From: Fusobacteriota bacterium
GTDB taxonomy: Bacteria > Fusobacteriota > Fusobacteriia > JAPLKR01
DNA length: 9,805 bases
Direction: 5' to 3'
Assembly (NCBI GenBank): GCA_026387965.1
Contig: JAPLKR010000008.1
Span: 1-9,805, forward strand
The position numbers and the translations under genes are program-made. The notes beneath the pieces were generated by a model. That model was not told the DNA's origin and ran no database searches. It worked only from the letters and a program-made list of their open reading frames with translations. The stretch's first letter is position 1. Each line of letters begins with the position of its first letter. Positions 1-6,628 of the stretch are shown here, piece after piece.

Positions 1-596
1 TGCCCAAGCAGGATAATTTCCTTCACGCCTTTCTTTAGCAGCATGTTGATTTGCGTAATAACGTTCTCCATAGGTTCGCTACGTTCTCGTCCACGAACAT
101 ACGGCACAATGCAATAAGCACAGTAATTGTTGCAGCCATAAGTAATTGAAACATAAGCACTCGTCGGTGTATTATGTTCAGGAAAAATCATTGGAGGAAG
201 TAAATCAAGATCCTCTGTAAGCAGGATTTGCTTAAACCCTTGATATTCGATTTTATGAATTGCCTCTGTTAATAGATAGATATTTTGATTACCTACCACG
301 ATATTAACGTGTTTCCATTTGTGCAAGAGCTCTTCACCCTCTTCTTGAGCAAGGCACCCTGAAACGATAACTACTTGGTGTTTCCCTCTGTTTCTAATGG
401 TTTTAAGCTCTCCTAGTTTTCCATATATTTTTTTCGCAGCACCTTCTCGTATGGTACATGTATTCAACATGACTAAATCCGCTTCTGAAACTTTCTCACA
501 AAACTCGTATCCCATCTCAGATAAAAGGGTTCTCGCCTTTTCACTCTCATTTACATTCATTTGGCAACCATAGGTTACTATTGTTGCTTTTTTCAT
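1..596 (-). CDS. miaB: MiaB, tRNA-2-methylthio-N6-dimethylallyladenosine synthase (3' part beyond window)
   Basis: Radical-SAM methylthiotransferase that adds the 2-methylthio group to i6A37 of tRNAs reading UNN codons; cytoplasmic, with two [4Fe-4S] clusters. Translating the minus strand from ATG 596-594 gives 198 codons with no stop before the window edge. The N-terminal UPF0004 domain shows TYGCQMN (Cys11), NTCT (Cys47) and SGC (Cys81), the three ligands of the auxiliary cluster. The radical-SAM motif CxxxCxxC follows as YGCNNYCAYC (Cys155, Cys159, Cys162), then IVPYVRGRERS, which is typical of MiaB rather than MtaB or RimO. Family members are about 430-450 aa or longer, so the rest of the SAM barrel and the TRAM domain lie outside. 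The start is set by GAGGAG at 603-608, six bases upstream. There is no N-terminal extension, unlike many Bacillota MiaB proteins. It is transcribed away from the POT genes from its own promoter. Confidence 0.93.
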   Translation of the reverse strand, partial: MKKATIVTYGCQMNVNESEKARTLLSEMGYEFCEKVSEADLVMLNTCTIREGAAKKIYGKLGELKTIRNRGKHQVVIVSGCLAQEEGEELLHKWKHVNIVVGNQNIYLLTEAIHKIEYQGFKQILLTEDLDLLPPMIFPEHNTPTSAYVSITYGCNNYCAYCIVPYVRGRERSEPMENVITQINMLLKKGVKEIILLG

Positions 597-630
597 CAAA
601 TTCTCCTCAATTATATTATTTTCTTATATT

Positions 631-639
631 ATTATAACA
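631..639 (-). promoter_or_regulatory. Extended -10 promoter of miaB
   Basis: On the minus strand the bases read TGTTATAAT, a TG-N-TATAAT extended -10. No good -35 box lies 17 bases upstream, which extended -10 promoters can tolerate. A start about 7 bases downstream would give a leader of roughly 28 nt before the miaB ATG, with GAGGAG properly placed. A long A/T run (647-657) lies just upstream of the box. Confidence 0.6.
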
Positions 640-1002
640 TATGGTGCTTTTTTTTTATAGTGATTCACATACCAAAATTTTCAAACTACTCCTCTGTAAA
701 CCTTGAACTTAACACGTAAATTTTGAACATTCGCACATTTTTTCAAATTTCTCAACTATTATTTTCTTTTTATTAATTTCCATTGAATTATTTGAACTTC
801 TAAACATAACACATCTAACTATTTTCCGTTTTTTAATAAAAAAATTCAAAAAACAAGAAGATATTGTAAGAAAATAAATTCAACATATATAAAGCTTTGC
901 GTTGATTCTATTGATCTCTATCGTCATTAAACTTGCTCAAGTTTTAAAAATGACTCAAATTTACGCTTTTTTCGATTAAAAACTTCACACTAAATTCATA
1001 AC
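640..1002. other. Non-coding AT-rich intergenic region
   Basis: I see no gene here on either strand. It separates the divergent miaB and POT units. The only structure I can point to is an inverted repeat, AAACTTG at 929-935 and CAAGTTT at 938-944 with a 2-bp spacer, about 60 bp upstream of the -35 box of the decayed POT gene. In DNA this AT-rich a 7-bp arm is only weak evidence for an operator. Confidence 0.5.
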
Positions 1003-1031
1003 TTGACACAGTTTTTTATCTTTGCTAGAAT
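1003..1031 (+). promoter_or_regulatory. Sigma-70-type promoter of the decayed POT gene
   Basis: A perfect TTGACA (1003-1008), a 17-bp spacer and TAGAAT (1026-1031), which differs from consensus at one position. The ATG of the remnant is at 1077, with GAGGGG at 1063-1068 as ribosome binding site. The promoter seems to have outlived the gene it serves. Confidence 0.75.
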
Positions 1032-1076
1032 CAAATAAATCGGTGGTCAAGTACAAAATAATGAGGGGAAAATATT

Positions 1077-1724
1077 ATGAATTTACAAACAAAATCAAAT
1101 GTAGCAGCAACAAAATCATCATATGATGCATTTTTAGAGAGAAAACAGTTTGGAAGCATTTTTATCATAGAAATAATATGAAGATTCGGTTTTTATGCAT
1201 TTAATGTTATTGTGGTTATGTTGTTTATTTCGTAACTACACCTACCCGAAACATTTGCATATAGCCTTTTCGGAGCTTTTACAGCACTACTCTATGTATT
1301 CATTCCAATTGGTGGTTTTATTGGTTATGAAATTCTCTGAGCAATAAAAACCATTATTTTAATCAGCGCCACACTTCTAGTCGGACACCTTATTTTAGCA
1401 TCATCACTACCTGTAAATACCATTTATGTCGATATGGCAACTATTGTTGTTGGAAATAGACTTTTTAAATTTAATTCTGTTGTACTTCTTTCTAAAATTT
1501 ATGACAAAAGTGATTCTTCAAAACCTGTTACATATTATCATGGATTCTAGGTAGTCGGTTCGGTGATACTTATCGGAACAATTATTGTACTAGCGGTAAA
1601 ACCTTTTATCAGCAAACATATTAAAACGCCTGTTTCTAAATATTTTTTAAAAAACAAGGAAATAAACCTTTCGGTTTCTAAATTCTTGACAATAGTATTA
1701 TTGTTTTGTTATACTGTGGTATGA
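1077..1724 (+). pseudogene. Decayed POT-family peptide transporter, N-terminal remnant
   Basis: Reading from ATG 1077, the frame matches the intact POT protein of 1767-3230 nearly residue by residue over about its first 165 residues. Examples are GSIFIIEII*RFGFYAFNVI, LFGAFTALLYVFIP and LLSKIYDK. The frame is broken by TGA 1179-1181 (at the second Glu of the ExxER motif), TAA 1233-1235 (at a Gln), TGA 1338-1340 (at a Gly) and TAG 1548-1550. About four codons are lost before VVGS. Similarity fades after about 1640 and the frame ends at TGA 1722-1724. Nothing of the C-terminal two-thirds of the transporter remains. Substitutions are spread throughout, so this is an old paralogue rather than a fresh duplicate. 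An intact-looking promoter and ribosome binding site precede it. No functional protein is expected. Confidence 0.9.
1686..1715 (+). promoter_or_regulatory. Promoter of the intact POT transporter gene
   Basis: A perfect TTGACA (1686-1691), an 18-bp spacer and TATACT (1710-1715). TG at 1707-1708 makes the -10 an extended one. It lies inside the tail of the decayed upstream copy. The ATG at 1767 is preceded by AGGGGG at 1757-1762. Confidence 0.75.
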
Positions 1725-1766
1725 ACCATTAATTAGTTTTCATATTAAAAAAAAATAGGGGGAAAT

Positions 1767-3230
1767 ATGATTAACTCGGATTTATCTGCACAACAAATGG
1801 AACAAAACCGTTTCAACAGTATTTTTGTCATAGAAATGATGGAAAGATTTGCATTTTATGCTTTTAATGTTATTATTGTCATGTTTTTTATCTATCAATT
1901 TCATCTACCAGAGGCTCAGGCCGCAACACTGTTTGGAGCATTTTCAGCACTGCTTTATGTATTTATTCCTGTCGGTGGATGGATTGGTGACTATTTTCTA
2001 GGAACTAAGCGTACCATCATTATTGGAGGAGTTTTTCTTCTCATTGGATATCTTATCCTAGCCTCTTCGATGACGGTACATATGGTGTTTTTAGGTATGG
2101 GGACAATCATTATCGGAAATGGTTTCTTTAAGTCTAATCCTGCTTCACTTCTTTCTAAAATTTTCGATAAAAATGATGCCGCAAAACGCGATGCCGCCTA
2201 TTCTATGTATTATATGGCCATTAATGTGGGCAGCTTTGTATCTGAAATTGTTTCACCTTTTGTGGCACACAAATTTGGATGGCAATGGGGATTTGCACTT
2301 GCCGGTATTGGTCTCGCTATTGGTGTATTAAACTTTACTCTTGGTCTTAAATATTTTCATGGAATTACTTCCATCGGCGGAGAAAAAGGGGCAAATCTCG
2401 GACGTTTAATCATCACGATTGTCGCCGGAATTGTTTTAGCAATTTTATGTTCCTTTTTACTACGCGACGTGGCACTCACAAAAACCATTATGTTTACCAT
2501 CGTAGCCATTGCATTTATTGTGTTTTTAATTCTTGCTATCTCACTAAAGCCTGGTGCAAGAGGTAAAATGATTTCTGCTCTTATTTTGACGCTGATGGCA
2601 ATTTGTTTTTATTCACTTTATCAACAAATGTTTTTATCACTTACTTTCTTTGGGATGAATAATGCAGCTCACAATATTTTGGGAATCCCTATTCATCCAG
2701 AACAATTTCAAGTTATCAATCCTTTAGCGGTTATCATTATCGCGCCTCTTCTTTCGGTGCTTTATAAGCGAGCAGGGAAACGTGGAAAAAATAAAAAAAT
2801 TACAACTAAATTCGCTGTTGGGCTTTTATTTTCAGCATTTGCCTTTTTAGTTTTAGTTCCTTCTCAAGGTTTCGCACATGCAGGAATCGTTTCATCTTAC
2901 TGGATTATAGCTGCATACGTGCTTATTTCTATCGGTGAACTTTTTGTTTCAGCACTTGGGCCATCAATGATGAGCCAGCTTGTTCCTGAAAAATTCATGG
3001 GATTTGCAACTGGAATATGGTTTCTTGCGCTGGCTATTGCAGGGGTAACAGGAGCAATGGTTTCTAATATGACTTCTCCAAAAGGTGCAAATACAATGAC
3101 AGCGGTGCAATCTCTCCCAGTGTTTTGTCATGCTTTCCTAACTATTGGAATTATGACTCTAGGCGCTACGGTTCTAATGATTATTGTAAAACTTTGCATT
3201 GATCGGTTTATCTATCCAAAAAATATTTAA
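1767..3230 (+). CDS. POT/PTR2-family proton-coupled di-/tripeptide transporter (DtpA-like)
   Basis: Inner-membrane symporter that imports di- and tripeptides with protons. At 487 aa it has the usual length for the family, with about 12-14 hydrophobic helices. Family motifs in order are ExxER on helix 1 (Glu23, Glu26, Arg27), the PTR2 signature GGWIGDYFLGTKRT (70-83), FFKSNPASLL with Lys122, YYMAINVGSF (148-157), QQMFLSLTFF..NILGI..PEQFQVINP (286-319) and IGELFVSALGPS with Glu391. The FFGMNNAAHNILGI/PEQFQ stretch resembles, from memory, enterobacterial DtpA/DtpB more than lactococcal DtpT. The start is supported by AGGGGG four bases upstream and by its own promoter. A strong terminator follows, so it looks monocistronic. 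Substrate range cannot be read from sequence. The decayed paralogue lies directly upstream. Confidence 0.93.
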   Translation: MINSDLSAQQMEQNRFNSIFVIEMMERFAFYAFNVIIVMFFIYQFHLPEAQAATLFGAFSALLYVFIPVGGWIGDYFLGTKRTIIIGGVFLLIGYLILASSMTVHMVFLGMGTIIIGNGFFKSNPASLLSKIFDKNDAAKRDAAYSMYYMAINVGSFVSEIVSPFVAHKFGWQWGFALAGIGLAIGVLNFTLGLKYFHGITSIGGEKGANLGRLIITIVAGIVLAILCSFLLRDVALTKTIMFTIVAIAFIVFLILAISLKPGARGKMISALILTLMAICFYSLYQQMFLSLTFFGMNNAAHNILGIPIHPEQFQVINPLAVIIIAPLLSVLYKRAGKRGKNKKITTKFAVGLLFSAFAFLVLVPSQGFAHAGIVSSYWIIAAYVLISIGELFVSALGPSMMSQLVPEKFMGFATGIWFLALAIAGVTGAMVSNMTSPKGANTMTAVQSLPVFCHAFLTIGIMTLGATVLMIIVKLCIDRFIYPKNI

Positions 3231-3252
3231 ACTTTATTCTCATCTGTTTGTG

Positions 3253-3285
3253 AGAGAGTTCTGACCATTTGAACTCTCTTTTTTT
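3253..3285 (+). terminator. Intrinsic terminator after the POT transporter
   Basis: AGAGAGTTC (3253-3261) pairs perfectly with GAACTCTCT (3271-3279) around a 9-nt loop, followed by a run of seven T (3279-3285). It begins 22 bases after the stop codon. Confidence 0.9.
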
Positions 3286-3483
3286 ATTGTTTTAACTTAT
3301 CTCGATTCTACATGATGTTGTGTGCCAACGACATCACTCTTTAGGTTTCACTATAATTTGAGTATGTGCTTTATTAATGTTTCAAATGTCCTACTATACC
3401 GCCCCAGGAGAATAGAATAGAAAAAATAAAAAAATATTCCAAAGTTGAAAGTATGATAAAATATAACAAAATGGAGAGATGTC

Positions 3484-3721
3484 ATGAGGAAAAAAATTCG
3501 GGAGCAGTATACAACAGCCTTTAAAACCAAAGTAGTCTTAGAGGCTCTAAAGAATGAAAAGACACTAGCAGAATAGCAAGTGAATATATGGTTTTACCGC
3601 AAAGTATCAACTCATAGCAGAAAATATTTTTAGAAAATGCAGAGATCTCTATTGAGCCAAGTAAAACAGTAAAAGAATACAAAGAAGAAATAGCAGAGTT
3701 AAATACGGAGCAAGAAAAGTT
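3484..3721 (+). pseudogene. IS3-family orfA remnant (helix-turn-helix subunit), frameshifted
   Basis: ATG 3484 follows GGAGAG (3473-3478) and encodes MRKKIREQYTTAFKTKVVLE, the usual opening of IS3-family OrfA, which carries the DNA-binding helix-turn-helix. Reading stops at TAG 3574-3576. Moving one frame over restores the expected text: IASEYMVLPQSINS, stop, QKIFLENAEISIEPSKTVKE. This is explained by a 1-nt deletion near 3574 in an original LAELASEY. A second lesion, TAG 3615-3617, lies where the family has Trp (SINSW). The frame then continues through a Lys/Glu-rich coiled segment to about 3720, where it abuts orfB sequence in another frame. The C-terminal end of orfA is missing. Confidence 0.85.
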
Positions 3722-4375
3722 CATCAGGCATTACAAGAAGAGGGATATAGCATTTCAGTGAACACTATATCAAAATACAGGAAAGAATTGAAATTAGAGC
3801 CAATCTTAGCGGTGAAAGCTCCCAATCTATCACAACCAAATGCAGCGCATAAGAAATATAGCTATAAATTAAGGGGAATCGAAATATCCCACATAAATCA
3901 AGTGTGGAGTACAGATATCACTTACATTAAAGTCGATGGAGCCAATGTATATCTTGCGGCAATCATTTATTGGTATTCAAAAGCAATCTTGGCTCACAGT
4001 ATTTCAAATACGATGGATACTGCTTTTGTAACATCAGTATTAAATAAAGCCATTAGAAAATATAGAAAACCAGAAATTTTTAATACAGACCAAGGTTCTC
4101 AATACAACAGTAATCATCACACGGATATTCTGAGTGAAAATCAAATAGAAATTTCTATGGACGGTAAAGGAAGAGCTACTGATAATATTTCCATTGAAAG
4201 GTTTTGGCGTACTGCCAAATGCGAGATGATTTACTTTTTAAATTTTGACTTAATGAAACATCTAAAAGAATCTTTCAACAAGTACATTTACTTTTACAAT
4301 TTTGAACGTTACCATGAATCTTTATGTTATCTGATACCTAGGGATGTTTACAATCAAAAAGCAGCAATCCATTGA
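3722..4375 (+). pseudogene. IS3-family orfB (transposase) C-terminal fragment with intact DDE residues
   Basis: The open frame starts at the junction with orfA (HQALQEEGYSISVNTISKYR) and ends at TGA 4373-4375. It contains the end of the HTH_21 region and a full rve integrase core. Counting from the GTG at 3758, the catalytic triad is Asp53 (WSTDITYI), Asp111 (FNTDQGSQ) and Glu147 (NISIERFWR). The last two are separated by 35 residues, the DD(35)E spacing of IS3. The tail YNFERYHESL..PRDVY is also typical. Roughly the first hundred residues of OrfB are absent, lost together with the end of orfA in one internal deletion. IIYWYSK has Tyr where most relatives have Asp (IIDWYSR). A 205-aa peptide could be translated only from a GTG without a convincing ribosome site, so I treat it as non-functional. 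Confidence 0.85.
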
Positions 4376-4376
4376 T

Positions 4377-4499
4377 AGTACTACCAAGTATCTCCTACAT
4401 TTCTATAATTCTAATGGGATTCATGGGTCTATTAATGATTGCACGCCTATCCAATTTGAAAAACTATATTATGCTGCAAAATCTAGAACAGTTAGTTAA
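4377..4499 (+). pseudogene. C-terminal tail of a second, different IS3-family orfB
   Basis: Read in the frame of 4377, these 40 codons give FYNSNGIHGSINDCTPIQFEKLYYAAKS and a TAA at 4497-4499. This matches the C-terminus of many IS3-family transposases (FYN..RIHGSLNY.TPIQFEKLYY, from memory). It is not a continuation of the preceding fragment, which already has its own equivalent tail (FYNFERYHESLCY) and is in another frame. It is therefore the leftover of a separate element. The following CCATTTCTTGACACAATATCA resembles right ends of this family. Confidence 0.7.
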
Positions 4500-4605
4500 T
4501 TTGTTCTGATTTATCCATTTCTTGACACAATATCAGTCATCACTAATGCCAGAAATACCTATTGTAATATAGTATAGTGAAAAATTTGCATCCACACACT
4601 TACTC

Positions 4606-5730
4606 CTATCTTATCACTTTAACTCTTGAAAGTCTTAAAAGACTATTTCTTTTTACAACCTTAATATTAGCTGGCACTTCAATTTCGATCTCAGCTGCAT
4701 GGTATTTTGCATGAATAAAAGCAAGGCCACCTATATAAAGTTCTTCCCCTTTTTTCAAGAAGAATTTTTCTGTTTTTTTATCAAGTAGTGTATAACGTTT
4801 TTTACAAATTTCACAAGGTGGAGTGATTTTTTCTGGAATATATTCCGCATCAATTTTTTCCCAATTCTTTCGGTTAAAACTTAATGTCTTTACATGATTT
4901 GAGATAGCCATTTCAAATACACATGTCTCTTCATGGCTTGAAAAAGCTACAACTTTAGCAAGACCACCAATGGCAAAAACATTTTCGCGCTTAATTTTAA
5001 TATCATTAACTTTAAGCTTAGTGGGCGTTAATTTAACCGCACAATTTGAACACACGTGTTCTATCACTCTATCGTGTGCAATAATTCCTGGGGTATCAAT
5101 AATTTTATAATTATGGTCTTTCATCGTTTGAGAAACATTTTTTAAAGTCGTTCCAGAAAATTTAGAGATGGTTAAATTCGTTTTTCCACCAAGTAAATTT
5201 TGAATAAAAGATGACTTACCAGAATTGGTTACCCCGATGACACTCATAGTAATATTGTTCTCATAGAATTTTTCAATTTTCCTAACGACTCCGTTAATAC
5301 CATACTGACTAATATTGCTGATAAATGCCATCTCAAGAATATCTAATTTGCACTCTCTAACTCTCTCTTTTACCCAAGCTGCAATTTTTGTAGGATGGAT
5401 TTTTAATAGGTCAATTTTGGTAATAATCAAGATAACTTTTTTATTCTTTAACATCTCAAGAATAGCCGTATCAAAACTTACTTCAAAATCAAAAATTTCT
5501 ACCACATAGAGCACTACTTTAGAATTACCTACCGCTTGTTTTACTTCTTTTATGGTCTCTTCTCGATTATTTTGAATTAAAATATTTTGGCTATAATGCT
5601 TTAGCTTATAGCATCTTTCACAAATCGGATTATGATCTTCTAACAGAACATCCTCATGAATATATCCCACTTCCTCTTTATTTCCAATTTGAAATCTTAC
5701 GCCACAGCCGGGGCAATGTATCTTACTCAT
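4606..5730 (-). CDS. yqeH: YqeH, circularly permuted GTPase of 30S ribosome assembly
   Basis: Cytoplasmic GTPase needed for maturation of the small ribosomal subunit in Bacillus-type bacteria. At 374 aa it is close to the roughly 366 aa of B. subtilis YqeH. An N-terminal zinc finger comes first (Cys6, Cys9, Cys37, Cys40: CPGC..CERC). The GTPase motifs then appear in permuted order: G4 TKID (104-107), a G5-like region near ISNISQYG (127-134), the P-loop G1 GVTNSGKSS (166-174), G2 GTTL (193-196) and G3 DTPG (212-215). The C-terminal part holds another cysteine pair (CEIC). ATG 5730 is preceded by AGGAGG with a 9-nt spacer. It is the last gene of the cytX-xer-yqeH unit, 13 nt after the recombinase gene, whose TAG stop overlaps this ribosome site. 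I found no clear terminator after it. In B. subtilis it sits in a different operon (yqeG-yqeH-aroE), so the partners here are unusual. Confidence 0.93.
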   Translation of the reverse strand: MSKIHCPGCGVRFQIGNKEEVGYIHEDVLLEDHNPICERCYKLKHYSQNILIQNNREETIKEVKQAVGNSKVVLYVVEIFDFEVSFDTAILEMLKNKKVILIITKIDLLKIHPTKIAAWVKERVRECKLDILEMAFISNISQYGINGVVRKIEKFYENNITMSVIGVTNSGKSSFIQNLLGGKTNLTISKFSGTTLKNVSQTMKDHNYKIIDTPGIIAHDRVIEHVCSNCAVKLTPTKLKVNDIKIKRENVFAIGGLAKVVAFSSHEETCVFEMAISNHVKTLSFNRKNWEKIDAEYIPEKITPPCEICKKRYTLLDKKTEKFFLKKGEELYIGGLAFIHAKYHAAEIEIEVPANIKVVKRNSLLRLSRVKVIR

Positions 5731-5743
5731 CTTTACTTTCCTC

Positions 5744-6628
5744 CTATTTAATAAATGGATGATGCTTTTCTAATTCCTCTTTTAACTTCTCTCGACTTAC
5801 ATGTGTATAAACTTCTGTTGTTGTAATATGCTCATGACCGAGTAGTGCTTGAATATATCTTAAATCTATTCCTTTATTCATAAGATGTGTTGCAAAACTG
5901 TGCCTAAAAGTATGCGTCGACACATGTTTCAATATTCCAGCTTTTTTTGTTATCTCCACAATAAGTCTTCGCAGACTTCTATCACTAAGAGGCTCACCTA
6001 AATTATTGACAATCAATTTTTTTTCTCCACACCCCATCAGTCGTTTTTCATTCACATAGTGTGTTATCCATTAAAGGGCACTGTGGCTAAAAAATACATC
6101 TCGCTCTTTACTGCCTTTAACAAGCACTCTAATCACAAGTTCAAGAAAGTCTATATCCCCTTCACGAATAGAGAGCAGTTCACTAGCCCGAAGACCGCTT
6201 GAATAAAGTAGCTCTATTATCATTCTATTTCTAATTCCAACGAAATCTTTAACTTCAATACTATCTCTTATCTTGTTTATTTCTTCTAATGTCAACACAG
6301 TTGGAAGTTTCTTAGAAAACTTTGGGAGTATTAACCCCAACGTCACATCTCTTGAAAGTTTTTCATTTGAAATTAAAAAGTTCAGAAAACTTTTAATGCT
6401 TGAAATTTTTCGATTAATACTACGTTTGCTAATGTTTTTATGGTATAGAAATGCAATATAAGATTTTATGTGTATTGCTTCTATTCTCTCAACGCTGTGT
6501 ATCTCTTCATTATCTTGCAAGTATCCTTTAAATTGCCGTAAATCGATATCATACGCTTTTACTGTTAATGCAGAATAATTTTTAATATTCTCGCTATAAC
6601 TTATAAATTCTTTTATCGAATTTTTCAT
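5744..6628 (-). pseudogene. XerC/XerD-type tyrosine recombinase interrupted by one in-frame TAA
   Basis: The full frame has 294 sense positions, the normal size of XerC/XerD, which resolve chromosome dimers at dif in E. coli and B. subtilis. The N-terminal SAM-like core-binding domain is about 1-95 and the catalytic domain about 108-290. All six catalytic residues are present: Arg147 (GLRASE), Lys171 (VKGSKER), His239 and Arg242 (HTFRHSFATH), His265 (LGHEHITTT) and Tyr274 (VYTH), within a few residues of their positions in E. coli XerD. Codon 186 (6073-6071) is TAA; sequence on both sides is in the same frame, so this is a nonsense change, not a frameshift. A product ending there would lack four catalytic residues. 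Restart at GTG 6055 has no ribosome site. The start is ATG 6628-6626, with AGGAG six bases upstream; it overlaps the cytX stop as ATGA. It could be decay, a sequencing error or a suppressed stop. Confidence 0.88.

Larger units (their letters stand above)
3440..4535 (+). mobile_element. Degenerate IS3-family insertion sequence cluster (boundaries approximate)
   Basis: This holds three broken transposase pieces on the plus strand: an orfA remnant, a C-terminal orfB piece and the tail of a second orfB. None can make a complete transposase, so the element cannot move itself. It sits between the POT terminator and the 3' end of yqeH, a typical tolerated site. True ends were not established. TGATGTTGTGT at 3313-3323 and ACACAATATCA at 4525-4535 would pair as 10/11 inverted ends with the TG..CA tips usual for IS3. 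No matching target duplication flanks them, so this is only a suggestion. Confidence 0.8.

Noticed and set aside
1077-1724. TGA read as Trp (alternative genetic code) to rescue the first POT frame
   Set aside because: The frame also contains TAA and TAG stops, the TGA positions align with Glu and Gly rather than Trp, and intact genes here use TGG for Trp.
3521-3724. Minus-strand 67-aa frame over the orfA remnant
   Set aside because: It lies antisense to recognisable transposase sequence, with no ribosome site and no recognisable content.
4378-4509. Short hydrophobic frame (ILMGFMGLLMIARL..) as a small membrane protein
   Set aside because: The neighbouring frame over the same bases gives a clear IS3 OrfB tail, which explains the sequence better, and there is no start with a ribosome site.
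5744-6055. A separate 103-aa protein starting at GTG 6055
   Set aside because: It has no ribosome binding site and is the in-frame C-terminal half of the interrupted Xer recombinase.
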